Counted from the first letter of the stretch, positions 37,177 through 46,561 are shown. The stretch is DNA of 64,000 bases from Martelella radicis (GCF_014196625.1 NZ_JACIDZ010000015.1:1-64000); one strand, 5' to 3'. Numbers and translations are program-made. The notes: generated from the letters alone by a model not told the origin.

Positions 37177-38712
37177 TCAGGCGCCGACGACCTTCGCATA
37201 GGCCCGTTTTTCGCGGCGGCGCTGGACGGAGGAGGGGATCGACATCGCTTCGCGGTATTTGGCGACGGTGCGCCGGGCAAGCGTGATGCCCTCTTCCTTC
37301 AGGGCGGCGACGATGTCGTCATCGGATAGCACCGCTTCGGGCGTTTCGGCCGTGATCATCCGGCGGATCTTGTGGCGGATGGATTCCGCCGAAAGGGCGC
37401 TGCCGTCCGCCTGGTCGGAGGCGATCGAGACGGAGAAGAAATAACGCAGTTCGAACAGGCCGCGCGGCGTCAGGATGAACTTGTTGGAGGTGACGCGGCT
37501 GACGGTCGATTCGTGCATCTTGATCGCGTCCGCCACGGTCTTCAGGTTGAGCGGCCGCAGATGGTCGACGCCGTGCTTGAGGAAGGCGTCCTGCTGGCGC
37601 ACGATTTCGCTCGCGACCTTCAGGATGGTGCGGGCGCGCTGGTCGAGGCTGCGCGTCAGCCAGTTGGCGGTCTGCAGGCATGTGTTCAAAAAGGCGTCAT
37701 CGGCCTCCGACATGCCCCGGGATGCCTTGATCTCGGTGAGATAGGAGCGATTGACGAGAACGCGCGGCAGCGTGTCGGGGTTAAGCTCCACCTGCCAGTC
37801 GCCGTCCTTGCGTGCCGACACGATCACATCGGGCAGGACCGCTTCGGGCGGCTGGCTTGAAAAGGCACTGGCCGGTTTCGGGTTCAGCCGGCGAAGCGCA
37901 TGCATCATGCCCAGAAGGTCTTGCTCTTCGACCCCGCAGAGCTTTTTCAGCTTGGTGAAATCGCGCCGGGCGACCAGCTCGAGATTGTCGACGAGGGCGG
38001 CCATCGCCGGGGTCAGGCTTTCGGTCTGCAGCAATTGCTGGCGCATGCAGTCGGAGAGCGACTGGGCGAAGATGCCGGGCGGATCGAGTGTCTTCAGTCG
38101 CGCCAGGACGGTATCCAGCCTGTCGACCGTCAGCCCGGCCCGCTCGGCGATCTCCGCCGTGTCGGCCCGGAAATAGCCGGCCTCGTCCAGATAATCGACC
38201 AGATGCCGGGCGATCGCCTGTTCGTCGGAGCGCTTGAAGGTAAGCGCGATCTGGCCGGTCAGATGGTCGCGCAGGCACGGCCTTCCGGCGACGAATTCGT
38301 CAAGGTCGACATGGTCGTCGCCGCCAACGCCGCCGGGCATGGATTTCCACTGGCTCATCAGTTCTGGCGCGTCGGGCCGGGCGGGCGCGCCGTCATCGCC
38401 GTAGGCGCTGTCGAAATTGCTGTCGAGACTGTCGCCGAGGCGGGCCGTGCCATTGGCCTGCTGGTCGTCGGAATACCAGTCGCTGGCCATTTCCGAGCCG
38501 TGAGGCTCGTGCGTCTCGGATGTTTCGGAGCGTTCGTCGCCGGCATCTTCCTCGCCGCCGACCTCCAGCAACGGGTTCTTTTCCGCCTCCTGGGCTATGA
38601 ACTGGCTGAGCTCGGCATGGGGCATTTGGAGCAACTGGATTGACTGCATCAACTGCGGCGTCATGACGAGTGACTGGTTCTGGCGGAGGAAAAGATTGGC
38701 GCTTAGTGCCAT
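37177..38712 (-). CDS. rpoN: RNA polymerase sigma54 factor
   Basis: RpoN directs RNA polymerase to -24/-12 promoters and needs enhancer-binding ATPases. From the ATG at 38712 (MALSANLFLRQNQSLVMTPQ) it has 511 residues: the glutamine-rich activator region I, an acidic region II, the core-binding domain, a helix-turn-helix (KTVADAIKMHESTVSRVTSN) and the RpoN box ARRTVAKYRE near the end. A longer frame to 38739 is less likely. It sits downstream of lptB. Confidence 0.97.
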   Translation of the reverse strand: MALSANLFLRQNQSLVMTPQLMQSIQLLQMPHAELSQFIAQEAEKNPLLEVGGEEDAGDERSETSETHEPHGSEMASDWYSDDQQANGTARLGDSLDSNFDSAYGDDGAPARPDAPELMSQWKSMPGGVGGDDHVDLDEFVAGRPCLRDHLTGQIALTFKRSDEQAIARHLVDYLDEAGYFRADTAEIAERAGLTVDRLDTVLARLKTLDPPGIFAQSLSDCMRQQLLQTESLTPAMAALVDNLELVARRDFTKLKKLCGVEEQDLLGMMHALRRLNPKPASAFSSQPPEAVLPDVIVSARKDGDWQVELNPDTLPRVLVNRSYLTEIKASRGMSEADDAFLNTCLQTANWLTRSLDQRARTILKVASEIVRQQDAFLKHGVDHLRPLNLKTVADAIKMHESTVSRVTSNKFILTPRGLFELRYFFSVSIASDQADGSALSAESIRHKIRRMITAETPEAVLSDDDIVAALKEEGITLARRTVAKYREAMSIPSSVQRRREKRAYAKVVGA

Positions 38713-38801
38713 GTTGCGAGCAAAACCCTTACACCGCAACGGTCAGCCGTCTCGGGCGTCCGTCTGCGTACTGAACAAATTAAAACGTGCAAAGGAGAGA
38801 C

Positions 38802-38829
38802 TGGCACAGAAATTGCTTGATGATCAAGC
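38802..38829 (+). promoter_or_regulatory. Canonical sigma54 -24/-12 site and palindrome between rpoN and lptB
   Basis: TGGCAC (38802-38807) and TTGCT (38813-38817) are spaced so that GG and GC are 10 bp apart, the exact sigma54 spacing. The site reads rightward, away from rpoN and antisense to lptB. A 15-bp palindrome, GCTTGAT-G-ATCAAGC (38815-38829), overlaps the -12 element. It lies about 90-115 bp upstream of rpoN, where it could repress the rpoN promoter or start an antisense transcript. Confidence 0.6.
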
Positions 38830-38855
38830 CTGAATCATCGCCCGGCAAAGCCGAT

Positions 38856-39677
38856 CTACAGGCTGAAATTGTCTCCGAGGTAGAAGCGGCGCACATCGCT
38901 GTTGGCGACGATCTCGTCGGCCTTGCCGTGGGTCAGCACTTCGCCCGCATGAATAATGTAGGCGCGATCGATCATGCCCAGCGTTTCGCGGACGTTATGG
39001 TCGGTGATCAGGACGCCGATGCCGCGTCGCGTGAGGTGGCGGATCAGGTTCTGGATATCGGCGACCGAGATCGGGTCGACGCCGGCAAAGGGCTCGTCCA
39101 GCAGCATGAAGGCCGGGTCGGTCGCAAGCGCGCGGGCGATCTCGAGGCGCCTGCGTTCGCCGCCGGAAAGCGCCACGGCCGATGACTTGCGCAGCTTGGC
39201 GATGCCGAACTCCTCCATAAGCTGCTCGAGCTTCTCCTCTCGCTCCTTTTTCTTCAGCGGGGTCAGTTCGAGCACGGCGCGGATGTTGTTCTCGACGCTG
39301 AGCCCCCGGAAAATGGAGGCTTCCTGCGGCAGGTAGCCGACGCCGAGGCGTGCGCGACGATACATCGGCAGGCCCGTCACGTCGCGGCCGTGCAGCGCGA
39401 TACTACCCTCGTCAACTGGCACAAGGCCCGTAATCATGTAGAAACAGGTCGTCTTGCCCGCGCCATTGGGGCCGAGCAGGCCGACGGCCTCGCCGCGGCG
39501 CACGACGAGCGAGACGCCATTGACGACGCGACGGCTGCGGTAGGTCTTGGTCAGGCCCTGCGCGATCAGCGTACCGTCATAGCGTCCGTCCTCGCGGTTT
39601 CCGTTTTGGGGCAGGGTTGCGGCAACGGACGGGCGCTCGGCGGTGGAGAGCGTTTTTCTTGTCGTTCTTTTCGGCAT
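38856..39677 (-). CDS. lptB: LPS export ABC transporter ATP-binding protein
   Basis: LptB powers lipopolysaccharide extraction from the inner membrane with LptFG and LptC. The protein has 273 residues, with Walker A GPNGAGKTTCF, signature LSGGERRRLEIARAL and Walker B FMLLDEPFAGVDP. A 35-residue polar N-terminal extension precedes the fold (TLIAQGLTKTYRSRRVV). It starts six bases after the lptA stop. Confidence 0.95.
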   Translation of the reverse strand: MPKRTTRKTLSTAERPSVAATLPQNGNREDGRYDGTLIAQGLTKTYRSRRVVNGVSLVVRRGEAVGLLGPNGAGKTTCFYMITGLVPVDEGSIALHGRDVTGLPMYRRARLGVGYLPQEASIFRGLSVENNIRAVLELTPLKKKEREEKLEQLMEEFGIAKLRKSSAVALSGGERRRLEIARALATDPAFMLLDEPFAGVDPISVADIQNLIRHLTRRGIGVLITDHNVRETLGMIDRAYIIHAGEVLTHGKADEIVANSDVRRFYLGDNFSL

Positions 39678-39683
39678 GCGTGA

Positions 39684-40259
39684 TCAGTCGCCCGGCCGTG
39701 ACTGCGGGTTCAGCCTGATCTGCACCCGCTTGCCGCAGGCGTCGAGCTTGGCCTGGCTTGTCACCATGTTGACGGTGAGCTTGCAGCCGACGAAGACATT
39801 GCCGTTTTCTTTCAGCACCACCTCGTTGCCTTCCAGGACGAAATGCTGGGTGACCATGTCGAAATAGCCGGTATCGCCGGTCGCCGTCTGCGTGTCGGTC
39901 AGAAGCTCCACCGACTGGCTGAGATCGATCCGCTCGATATCGCCCTGGCCCGAGGCGATCCCGGTCGAGCCGCCGGCATAGCGCACGGTCATCTTGCCGG
40001 CCTTGACCTGGTTGACGCCCTGATTGGCGACGACATTGCCGGAAAAGGTAATCAGCTTGGTGGCGTCATCCACTTCGAATTCGTCGGCATCGATGTCGAT
40101 CGGCTCGTCGCCGGAAAGCTGGAAACCACTCGTCTGGGTCGACTGCGCGAAACCTTGCCCGGCGGGCAACGCCAGCGCGCACAGAAGCGCGAGCGTTGCT
40201 GCGGTCGAGCGCCGGGGCGTGCAGAATTTCAAATTGCTCAGATCCATCCGAAACCTCAT
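39684..40259 (-). CDS. lptA: LPS transport periplasmic protein LptA
   Basis: LptA (OstA-like) forms the periplasmic bridge for lipopolysaccharide. This 191-residue protein has a signal peptide (TLALLCALALPAGQGFAQ, about residues 22-39) and beta-jellyroll repeats such as IDIDADEFEVDDATKLITFS. Its start overlaps the lptC stop by four bases (ATGA). Confidence 0.92.
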   Translation of the reverse strand: MRFRMDLSNLKFCTPRRSTAATLALLCALALPAGQGFAQSTQTSGFQLSGDEPIDIDADEFEVDDATKLITFSGNVVANQGVNQVKAGKMTVRYAGGSTGIASGQGDIERIDLSQSVELLTDTQTATGDTGYFDMVTQHFVLEGNEVVLKENGNVFVGCKLTVNMVTSQAKLDACGKRVQIRLNPQSRPGD

Positions 40260-40921
40260 TGTCCGGTGCGGGCCAGCGCCGACGGAGACAGCGTTACGTG
40301 AACGCCGCCGCCAAACCGGATTTTCTGACCGTTATCGATGATATTCACGTTTTCGGCAACCACCGATGCCTGCGGCGACGTCACGGATACCGGCGTGTCG
40401 CTGGAAAGCGTTCCGGCCTTGATGTCTATCTCGGCCGAGGTGAAGTCCGCATGCATGCCGTTCGATAGCTCGATGGTGAAAGGGTCATTGATCGTCAGCT
40501 TCTCGGTGGTGCGATCATAGAGCGTGCGCGCGGCGTCGACCACGGCTGTAACGCTATCCTCGACCGGGACGGTGGCGATGACGTTTTCGAGCAGCACCGT
40601 GCTGTCATCCGGATTGGCAGCCGGCAACAGCGCGCGATCGGCTTTCAGCGAATAGCGGATGCCATCGGAATTGCGGCCAGACATGCCGGGGTTTGTCATG
40701 ACGATCATGCCATTTTCGATCGAGGCGGCATCAAGCGTGATATTGTCGGGCACGATCGAACGCAGGAAGGTCGTCGCGACAAGTCCGATCGTGATCACCA
40801 CGGCGGCCAGCGGCAGCAGGAACTTGAGGCGGCGCACATGGCCGGAATGCCGCCGCGCCTTGCGGAAGCTTTCCTCGATCGAAGGGCCGACGCCTTCATG
40901 CGCTGTCATTGCCATACTCAT
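40256..40921 (-). CDS. lptC: LPS export protein LptC
   Basis: LptC is the inner-membrane anchored partner between LptB2FG and LptA. From the ATG at 40921 (MSMAMTAHEGVGPSIEESFR) it has 221 residues, with one membrane helix (FLLPLAAVVITIGLVATTFL) and an OstA-like periplasmic domain ending near residue 200. Starts at 40972 or 40915 are also possible; none has a strong ribosome-binding site. It is the first gene of the lptC-lptA-lptB-rpoN unit. Confidence 0.88.
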   Translation of the reverse strand: MSMAMTAHEGVGPSIEESFRKARRHSGHVRRLKFLLPLAAVVITIGLVATTFLRSIVPDNITLDAASIENGMIVMTNPGMSGRNSDGIRYSLKADRALLPAANPDDSTVLLENVIATVPVEDSVTAVVDAARTLYDRTTEKLTINDPFTIELSNGMHADFTSAEIDIKAGTLSSDTPVSVTSPQASVVAENVNIIDNGQKIRFGGGVHVTLSPSALARTGQ

Positions 40922-41150
40922 GTCGTGCCGTCTCGTCGCTGTCGCACAGCCTGTCATCCGCATTGGAGCCAAGACACTCTGCGCCCGAAGCCGTTACCTG
41001 TCAGGGCCCATGGGTAGTATGTTTTGCGGGCCAGAACAAGTTTGCCGGCCTAAATTAGCCCCGTCCGCGATTGACATCAGATGAGTCCGGAACGCACATT
41101 CGCCAAGCTTGAAAGCGGCAAGCGCCGTTCAAAACACTGTGAGGGCATTG

Positions 41151-42104
41151 ATGAACCTATCGGATATCCTTGAGCGCAGGCGCCTCAGACGGCGCGTGGG
41201 CTGGTGGCGAGCGGCCGCGCTCGTGGTTGCCGTTCTTCTCGTCGTCGCCCTTTACAAGGCCTATGGCGGAGCGGAGCCTGGCACCATGCTCGCACGTCCC
41301 CATGTCGCGCAGCTTACGATCTCGGGCGTGATCGGCGACGACCCGGCGATGCTCGAGACGATCCGTGAGATTGGCGAGGATCCGGCGGCGAAGGCGCTCG
41401 TCGTCTCGCTTTCGACCGGGGGCGGCACGACATTCGGCGGCGAAGCGCTCTACAAGGCGTTGCGCGTCGTCGCGGAGAAAAAGCCTGTCGTCAGCGAAAT
41501 TCGCACGCAGGCCGCCTCGGCGGGCTACATGATCGCCCTTGCCGGCGACCGCATCTTCGCCGGGGACACCTCGATCACCGGCTCAATCGGCGTGATCTTT
41601 CTCTATCCGCAGGCAAAGGAATTGCTCGACAAGATCGGCGTGTCGGTGGATTCGATCAAATCCGCGCCGATGAAGGCCGAGCCCTCGCCGTTCGATGATG
41701 CGAGTGCGGATGCGAAGGCGATGGTGCGCGCCATGGTGATGGACAGCTATGACTGGTTCGTCGATCTCGTCGCCGAGCGTCGCGATATGCCGCGCGAAGA
41801 GGCGCTGACGCTGGCCGACGGCCGGATCCTGACCGGACGTCAGGCCGTTGATGCCGGTCTTGTCGACGAAATCGGCGGTCGCGACGAAATTATCGCCTAT
41901 CTTGCCGCAAACGGCGTTTCGGACTCCCTTGAAATCCGGTCTTGGGATAACGTAAACAGGGATGGGTTCGGGGTCGGTTTAGCAAGAATGGGGGCCAGAC
42001 TGCTCGAATCGCTCGGATTGGGTTGGTTCGTTAGCGAAGACATCCTTCGTCAGACCGGGCTTGTTGACGGGCTGGTGTCCGTGGGGCAGACTGATTGGCA
42101 ATGA
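41151..42104 (+). CDS. sppA: Signal peptide peptidase SppA, short type
   Basis: This 317-residue S49 membrane protease degrades cleaved signal peptides. One N-terminal membrane helix ([20 protein letters not shown]) is followed by the catalytic domain. [19 protein letters not shown] carries the nucleophilic serine, and [16 protein letters not shown] the likely catalytic lysine. The ATG at 41151 ([17 protein letters not shown]) follows GAGGG. A TTG at 41109 is rejected. It is followed by ihfB. Confidence 0.92.
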   Translation: MNLSDILERRRLRRRVGWWRAAALVVAVLLVVALYKAYGGAEPGTMLARPHVAQLTISGVIGDDPAMLETIREIGEDPAAKALVVSLSTGGGTTFGGEALYKALRVVAEKKPVVSEIRTQAASAGYMIALAGDRIFAGDTSITGSIGVIFLYPQAKELLDKIGVSVDSIKSAPMKAEPSPFDDASADAKAMVRAMVMDSYDWFVDLVAERRDMPREEALTLADGRILTGRQAVDAGLVDEIGGRDEIIAYLAANGVSDSLEIRSWDNVNRDGFGVGLARMGARLLESLGLGWFVSEDILRQTGLVDGLVSVGQTDWQ

Positions 42105-42129
42105 AAATCATAGAGTTGAGGGGCTGGGC

Positions 42130-42426
42130 GTGATCAAGTCGGAATTGGTACAGATTGTTGCGGCGCGAAACCCGCATCTCTATCACCGCGATGTCGAGAA
42201 TATCGTGAATGCAATTCTGGACGAGATCGCGGATGCGCTGGCGGCGGGCAACCGCGTCGAACTGCGCGGCTTCGGCGCTTTTTCGGTCAAGAACCGCCCT
42301 TCGCGTTCGGGACGGAACCCGCGCACCGGCGACACCGTTTTCGTTGAAGAGAAGTGGGTGCCGTTCTTCAAGACCGGCAAGGAGCTGCGCGAGCGCCTCA
42401 ATCCCGACCAGAAAGACGACGACTAA
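42130..42426 (+). CDS. ihfB: Integration host factor beta subunit (GTG start)
   Basis: IhfB dimerises with IhfA to bend DNA at promoters, often sigma54-dependent ones. From the GTG at 42130 it has 98 residues ([20 protein letters not shown]), with the HU-family signature [26 protein letters not shown] lies eight bases upstream. A longer frame from 42061 lies inside sppA and is rejected. It follows sppA by 25 bp. Confidence 0.96.
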   Translation: MIKSELVQIVAARNPHLYHRDVENIVNAILDEIADALAAGNRVELRGFGAFSVKNRPSRSGRNPRTGDTVFVEEKWVPFFKTGKELRERLNPDQKDDD

Positions 42427-42476
42427 CGGCTGCGGGCCGGATCGCCGGAAATAATGAAACGCGTTCGAGGCGCATG

Positions 42477-42821
42477 ATGTCAAAGCTTGTCAATCTCATC
42501 ATCCTTCTGCCCATCGGGGTGGTTCTGGTTCTGTTGTCGGTTGCCAACCGGCAATCGGTCACCATGGCGCTGAACCCCTTCAATGCCAGCGATAACGTGC
42601 TCTCCGTCTCCGCGCCCTTCTTCGTCTACATCTTCATCGCCTTCATTCTCGGCATTCTGCTGGGCGCGCTGTTCACCTGGATCTCCCAGCGCAAGCACCG
42701 CAAGACCGCAAAGTCTAGCAAGCGCGAGGCCGCTCTCTGGCGCGCGGAGGCCGACAAGCAGAAGGCGCGGAGCACCGAAGTTTCGTCTGTCCGCCCGCTT
42801 GATCAGCTGCCGTCCTCCTGA
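42477..42821 (+). CDS. LapA-domain (DUF1049) membrane protein
   Basis: This 114-residue protein has two transmembrane segments (LIILLPIGVVLVLLSVAN and FFVYIFIAFILGILLGALFT), a cytoplasmic coiled basic stretch after them, and a GLLVxL-like lipopolysaccharide-assembly protein A fold. The start is the ATG at 42477 (MSKLVNLI), or 42474 three bases earlier; GAGG (42467-42470) serves either. It follows ihfB by about 50 bp, as in other rhizobia. Confidence 0.85.
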   Translation: MSKLVNLIILLPIGVVLVLLSVANRQSVTMALNPFNASDNVLSVSAPFFVYIFIAFILGILLGALFTWISQRKHRKTAKSSKREAALWRAEADKQKARSTEVSSVRPLDQLPSS

Positions 42822-42902
42822 GACGATGCGAGAAGACTTGCCATTTTCGTCACAGGGCTGATAAACCGCAGCTTTCCAACACTCGCGGGATAATCGCCTT
42901 TC

Positions 42903-44021
42903 ATGACGCCTTCCAGAGCCGACAAGACCCGCCGCAACAAGGCTGGCGGCAAGCCGCAGGCCAAGCCTGACCGGCAGCGCAAGGGCGTGCGTCCCGATGG
43001 CCGCGCCGAGCGGCGCAAGGCCGGAGCCCCGGCGGACAAGCAGACCGAACGCCGCAGCCGCCAGCCCGAGCCGCAGTGGATCGCGATGCGCGAAGGCGAG
43101 CGCCCGGCAGAACGCGTGCCGACTATTCTCCAGTCCATTTCCGCCGACGGCTTTCACCTGATCGACAGCGGCCATGGCCTGAAGCTCGAGCAATATGGCG
43201 ACTACCGCATCGTCCGTCCCGAGGCGCAGGCGTTGTGGCCGCCGCTCCTTGATGAAAAGATCTGGGCCAACGCCGATGCCATCTTTACCGGCGACACGGA
43301 CGAGGACGGCATGGGCCGCTGGCGCTTTCCCAAGGCTGCCCTTGGCGAGACCTGGCCGCTGCGGATCATGGATATCGATTTCCTCGGCCGTTTCACCGCC
43401 TTCCGCCATGTCGGCGTTTTTCCCGAACAGGTCGCCCACTGGCAGTGGATGCGCGATGTGCTGGAGACGGCTCGCGGCGGCAAGAACCCGCCCAAAGTGC
43501 TCAACCTCTTCGGCTATACCGGCGTCGCCTCGCTGGTCGCCGCTGCCGCCGGCGCTGAAGTGACCCATGTCGATGCGTCGAAGAAGGCGATCGGCTGGGC
43601 GCGCGAGAACCAGGCGCTCTCCGGCCTCAACGATCGTCCGATCCGCTGGATCTGCGACGATGCGATGAAGTTCATCGAGCGCGAGGAACGGCGCGGCAAC
43701 CACTACGACATCATCCTCACCGATCCGCCGAAATTCGGACGCGGGCCGAATGGCGAGGTCTGGCAGTTGTTCGAGCATCTGCCGCGCATGCTGGATCTCT
43801 GCCGCTCCATCCTGAAGCCGGATGCGCTCGGCTTCGTCCTGACGGCTTATTCGATCCGCGCCAGCTTCTATTCGGTTCACGAACTGATGATGGAGACGAT
43901 GCGCGGTTTCGGCGGCGTGGTCGAATCGGGCGAACTTGTCATTCGCGAGGCGGGGCTTTCCGGCGATCAGCCCGGCCGCGCCCTTTCAACATCCCTTTAT
44001 GCGCGGTGGTTGCCCCAATGA
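42903..44021 (+). CDS. RlmI-like class I SAM RNA methyltransferase
   Basis: This 372-residue protein belongs to COG1092. The SAM-binding motif I is LNLFGYTGVASLVAAAAGA (about residues 198-216), and the active-site region has ILTDPPKFGRGPNG. A 55-residue Lys/Arg-rich N-terminal extension (RADKTRRNKAGGKPQAKPDR and onwards) precedes the fold. RlmI methylates C1962 of 23S rRNA; the substrate here is inferred by family only. It is coupled to the next methyltransferase gene by an ATGA overlap. Confidence 0.85.
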   Translation: MTPSRADKTRRNKAGGKPQAKPDRQRKGVRPDGRAERRKAGAPADKQTERRSRQPEPQWIAMREGERPAERVPTILQSISADGFHLIDSGHGLKLEQYGDYRIVRPEAQALWPPLLDEKIWANADAIFTGDTDEDGMGRWRFPKAALGETWPLRIMDIDFLGRFTAFRHVGVFPEQVAHWQWMRDVLETARGGKNPPKVLNLFGYTGVASLVAAAAGAEVTHVDASKKAIGWARENQALSGLNDRPIRWICDDAMKFIEREERRGNHYDIILTDPPKFGRGPNGEVWQLFEHLPRMLDLCRSILKPDALGFVLTAYSIRASFYSVHELMMETMRGFGGVVESGELVIREAGLSGDQPGRALSTSLYARWLPQ

Positions 44022-44887
44022 GCTTCGAGCGAGACGACAGGCGCGCGCCGCGCGTCGGCACGGTGAAGGAAGTCACATCCCTTTCCAATCCGATCATCAA
44101 GGATATCCGCGCGCTGTCGCAGAAGAAGCACCGCGAGGAGACCGGAACCTTCATGGCCGAGGGGCTAAAGCTGGTCATCGACGCGCTGGAACTCAACTGG
44201 TCGATCCGCACGCTGATCTATGCCAAGGCGGCCAAGGGCAAGGCGCAGGTGGAAAAGGTCGCCGCCAAGACGATCGCCTCCGGCGGCCTGGTCTTGGAGG
44301 TTTCGGAGAAGGTGCTTTCGGCAATCACGCGGCGCGACAACCCGCAAATGGTCGTCGGCGTGTTCGAAAGCCATTACCGCCCGCTTGCCGATATCCGACC
44401 GGCGAAGACCGAGACCTATGTGGCGCTTGATAGGGTGCGCGATCCGGGCAATCTCGGCACCATTATCCGTACCGCCGATGCGGCGGGCGCGGCAGGGGTG
44501 ATTCTCGTCGGCGAGACGACCGATCCGTTTTCGCTGGAGACCGTGCGCGCCACCATGGGCTCGGTCTTCGCCCTTCCGGTCTCGCGGGCCGAACCGCGCG
44601 AATTTCTCGACTGGGCGCGGACAAGCGGCGTCGAGGTCGTCGCCACGCATCTCGCGGGCTCGGTCGACTACCGAACCATCGACTACACGAAAAGGCCGGT
44701 CGTGCTTTTGATGGGCAATGAGCAGCAGGGGCTTCCTCCGGAACTCGCCGAAGGCGCAGGGCGGCTTGCCCGCATTCCGCAGCAGGGCAGGGCTGATTCG
44801 CTCAATCTTGCGGTTGCCACCGGGGTGATGCTCTACGAGGCGCGCCGGCATCTTCTTTCGCTCGACGCACCGGAGAAAAGCCGATGA
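44018..44887 (+). CDS. TrmH/SpoU-family RNA 2'-O-methyltransferase
   Basis: This 289-residue SPOUT enzyme has the N-terminal substrate-binding domain (VTSLSNPIIKDIRALSQKKH) and the knotted C-terminal domain with the motifs VRDPGNLGTIIRTADAAGA, VLLMGNEQQGLPPELA and RIPQQGRADSLNLAVATGV. It probably methylates rRNA or tRNA ribose; the exact target is not readable. The ATG at 44018 overlaps the upstream stop; the stop overlaps lspA by four bases. Confidence 0.9.
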   Translation: MSFERDDRRAPRVGTVKEVTSLSNPIIKDIRALSQKKHREETGTFMAEGLKLVIDALELNWSIRTLIYAKAAKGKAQVEKVAAKTIASGGLVLEVSEKVLSAITRRDNPQMVVGVFESHYRPLADIRPAKTETYVALDRVRDPGNLGTIIRTADAAGAAGVILVGETTDPFSLETVRATMGSVFALPVSRAEPREFLDWARTSGVEVVATHLAGSVDYRTIDYTKRPVVLLMGNEQQGLPPELAEGAGRLARIPQQGRADSLNLAVATGVMLYEARRHLLSLDAPEKSR

Positions 44888-45372
44888 GATCGCCGCTTTC
44901 GCGCCCCGGCCCGGCCATCGCCTTCGTCGTCATCGCGCTCCTCATCGATGCGGCGGTCAAATATGCGGTCGAGCTTTATCTGCCGTTTCACCGGACGATC
45001 GACGTCCTGCCCTTCCTGGGCCTGTTCAAGACCTATAATCCCGGCATTGCCTTCTCGCTTCTGTCGGATACGAACGGCTGGGCGCTGGTCGGCATGCGGC
45101 TCGTCATCGTCGCGGTCGTCATCTATCTCTGGCTGAAGACCGATTCCCGGCAGACCTGGGCGCTCCTCGGCTTTGCGCTGGTGGTAGCCGGCGCTCTTGG
45201 CAATATTCTCGATCACTTCATCTACGGGCATGTCGTCGACTATATCCGTTTTCACGTCGGCGGCTGGACCTTCCCGATCTTCAACCTCGCCGACAGCTAC
45301 ATCACGGTCGGAGCGGTGATGATCTTCGTCCAGGAGTTTCTGTTCAAAAGGCCCGATCGTGAGGGCGACTGA
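44884..45372 (+). CDS. lspA: Lipoprotein signal peptidase
   Basis: This 162-residue inner-membrane aspartyl protease cleaves prolipoprotein signal peptides after lipidation. Four hydrophobic helices are seen. The two active-site aspartates are in GNILDHFIYGHVVDYIRFH and FPIFNLADSYITVGAVM. TYNPGIAFSLLSD is the usual N-x-G-x-AF motif. ATGA coupling to the upstream methyltransferase is present. Confidence 0.94.
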   Translation: MRSPLSRPGPAIAFVVIALLIDAAVKYAVELYLPFHRTIDVLPFLGLFKTYNPGIAFSLLSDTNGWALVGMRLVIVAVVIYLWLKTDSRQTWALLGFALVVAGALGNILDHFIYGHVVDYIRFHVGGWTFPIFNLADSYITVGAVMIFVQEFLFKRPDREGD

Positions 45373-45615
45373 GCCGTTCATGCCCGCCTTCAAATTAGAA
45401 AGCGCTTGAACATCAAGGCATTGTCCGGGCGCTGTCGAGGTCCCGTGGCGTCTTCGGATGTTGATGAGGCGTCAAAACCTTCTGGACCTCGCTTCCGCCA
45501 TGTACTAGTCTTTTACACGTTGGGACCGTGCCGTTGCGGCACATGAGAGGCGGCGGAAAATTGACGCGAGAGGACCTCTTCCAAACGAAGTGACCTCCAG
45601 AATGGCGGGATGCGA

Positions 45616-45633
45616 CTGTCACGAACGTGTCGC
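45616..45633 (+). promoter_or_regulatory. Pho-box-like site upstream of olsB
   Basis: CTGTCAC (45616-45622), GAAC and GTGTCGC (45627-45633) form two seven-base half-sites four bases apart, the spacing of a PhoB box (CTGTCAT twice). The first half matches six of seven bases and the second four of seven. TTTATG at 45644 could be the -10. The 307-bp spacer 45373-45679 otherwise shows no gene. Confidence 0.45.
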
Positions 45634-45679
45634 AGTTAGATGGTTTATGACATCCAAGATGAACGATCCGGAACACGCG

Positions 45680-46561
45680 ATGACCATGGAAGCGCTCGAT
45701 CTTCTTCAGGCTGCCGAACGCGCCGGCGCGGCCCCGGCCGTGAGCACGGAACTTCTGCAGGAAGGTATCCTGGGTCGCATAGGCTCCCTTGAGACCCGCA
45801 TTGCGCGCACGCCAGGCGAGATCGAGGCCGCGCAGGCGGTGCGCTATCGCGTCTTCGTCGAGGAGATGCAGGCGCGCCTTCCAGCGGACGCCATGCGCGC
45901 CAAGCGCGATTTCGACCAGTGGGACGAAATCTGCGATCATCTGCTCGTGCTCGACACCAAGCTTGACGGCGATGTCGAGGACCAGATCGTGGCAACCTAC
46001 CGATTGCTGCGCCACGAGGTGGCGATGGAGCATGGCGGGTTCTATTCCGATGCGGAATACCAGACCGACAAGCTCGTCGCCCGTCATCCCGATACCCGTT
46101 TCATGGAGCTCGGCCGCTCCTGCGTGCTGCCGGATTATCGCAGCAAGCGCACGGTCGAACTGCTCTGGCAGGGCAACTGGGCCTATGCGTTGAAGCACAA
46201 TATCGGCGTCATGTTTGGCTGCGCCTCGTTCCACGGCACGGACCCGGCAGAGCACGCCATGGCGCTCTCCTTCCTCTACCACAATGCCCGCGCCACCGGC
46301 GAATGGGCGGTCAATGCGCGGCCGGAACTTGCCGTGGACATGAACCTGATGAGCGCCGAGGAAGCGTCCGGACGCCGGGCGCTGACCGGTCTGCCGCCGC
46401 TGATCAAGGGCTATCTGCGCCTCGGCGCGATGGTTGGCGACGGTGCGGTGATCGACCATGCCTTCAACACGACCGATGTGCTCGTGGTTCTGCCGATCTC
46501 GTCGATCTCCGACCGCTATCTGAACTATTACGGCGCCGACGCCGGCCGTTTCGCGAGCTGA
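45680..46561 (+). CDS. olsB: Ornithine N-acyltransferase (lyso-ornithine-lipid synthase)
   Basis: OlsB joins a 3-hydroxyacyl chain from acyl carrier protein to ornithine, the first step of ornithine-lipid synthesis. The GNAT-type fold is shown by AAQAVRYRVFVEEMQARLPA, FMELGRSCVLPDYRSKRTVE and IGVMFGCASFHGTDPAEHAM. The start is uncertain: 45680 gives 293 residues, close to the family length, while ATGs at 45647 and 45659 and a GTG at 45590 are in frame. The first two are near the promoter-like Pho box, so 45680 is preferred. Confidence 0.9.
   Translation: MTMEALDLLQAAERAGAAPAVSTELLQEGILGRIGSLETRIARTPGEIEAAQAVRYRVFVEEMQARLPADAMRAKRDFDQWDEICDHLLVLDTKLDGDVEDQIVATYRLLRHEVAMEHGGFYSDAEYQTDKLVARHPDTRFMELGRSCVLPDYRSKRTVELLWQGNWAYALKHNIGVMFGCASFHGTDPAEHAMALSFLYHNARATGEWAVNARPELAVDMNLMSAEEASGRRALTGLPPLIKGYLRLGAMVGDGAVIDHAFNTTDVLVVLPISSISDRYLNYYGADAGRFAS

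Noticed and set aside
41281-41300. Possible sigma54 site (TGGCACCATGCTCGC) in sppA
   Set aside because: Inside a coding region, and the -12 element reads TCGC, not TTGC.
45413-46459. Long open frame on the minus strand opposite olsB
   Set aside because: Arg/His-rich, low-complexity composition typical of a shadow frame; OlsB motifs are on the plus strand.
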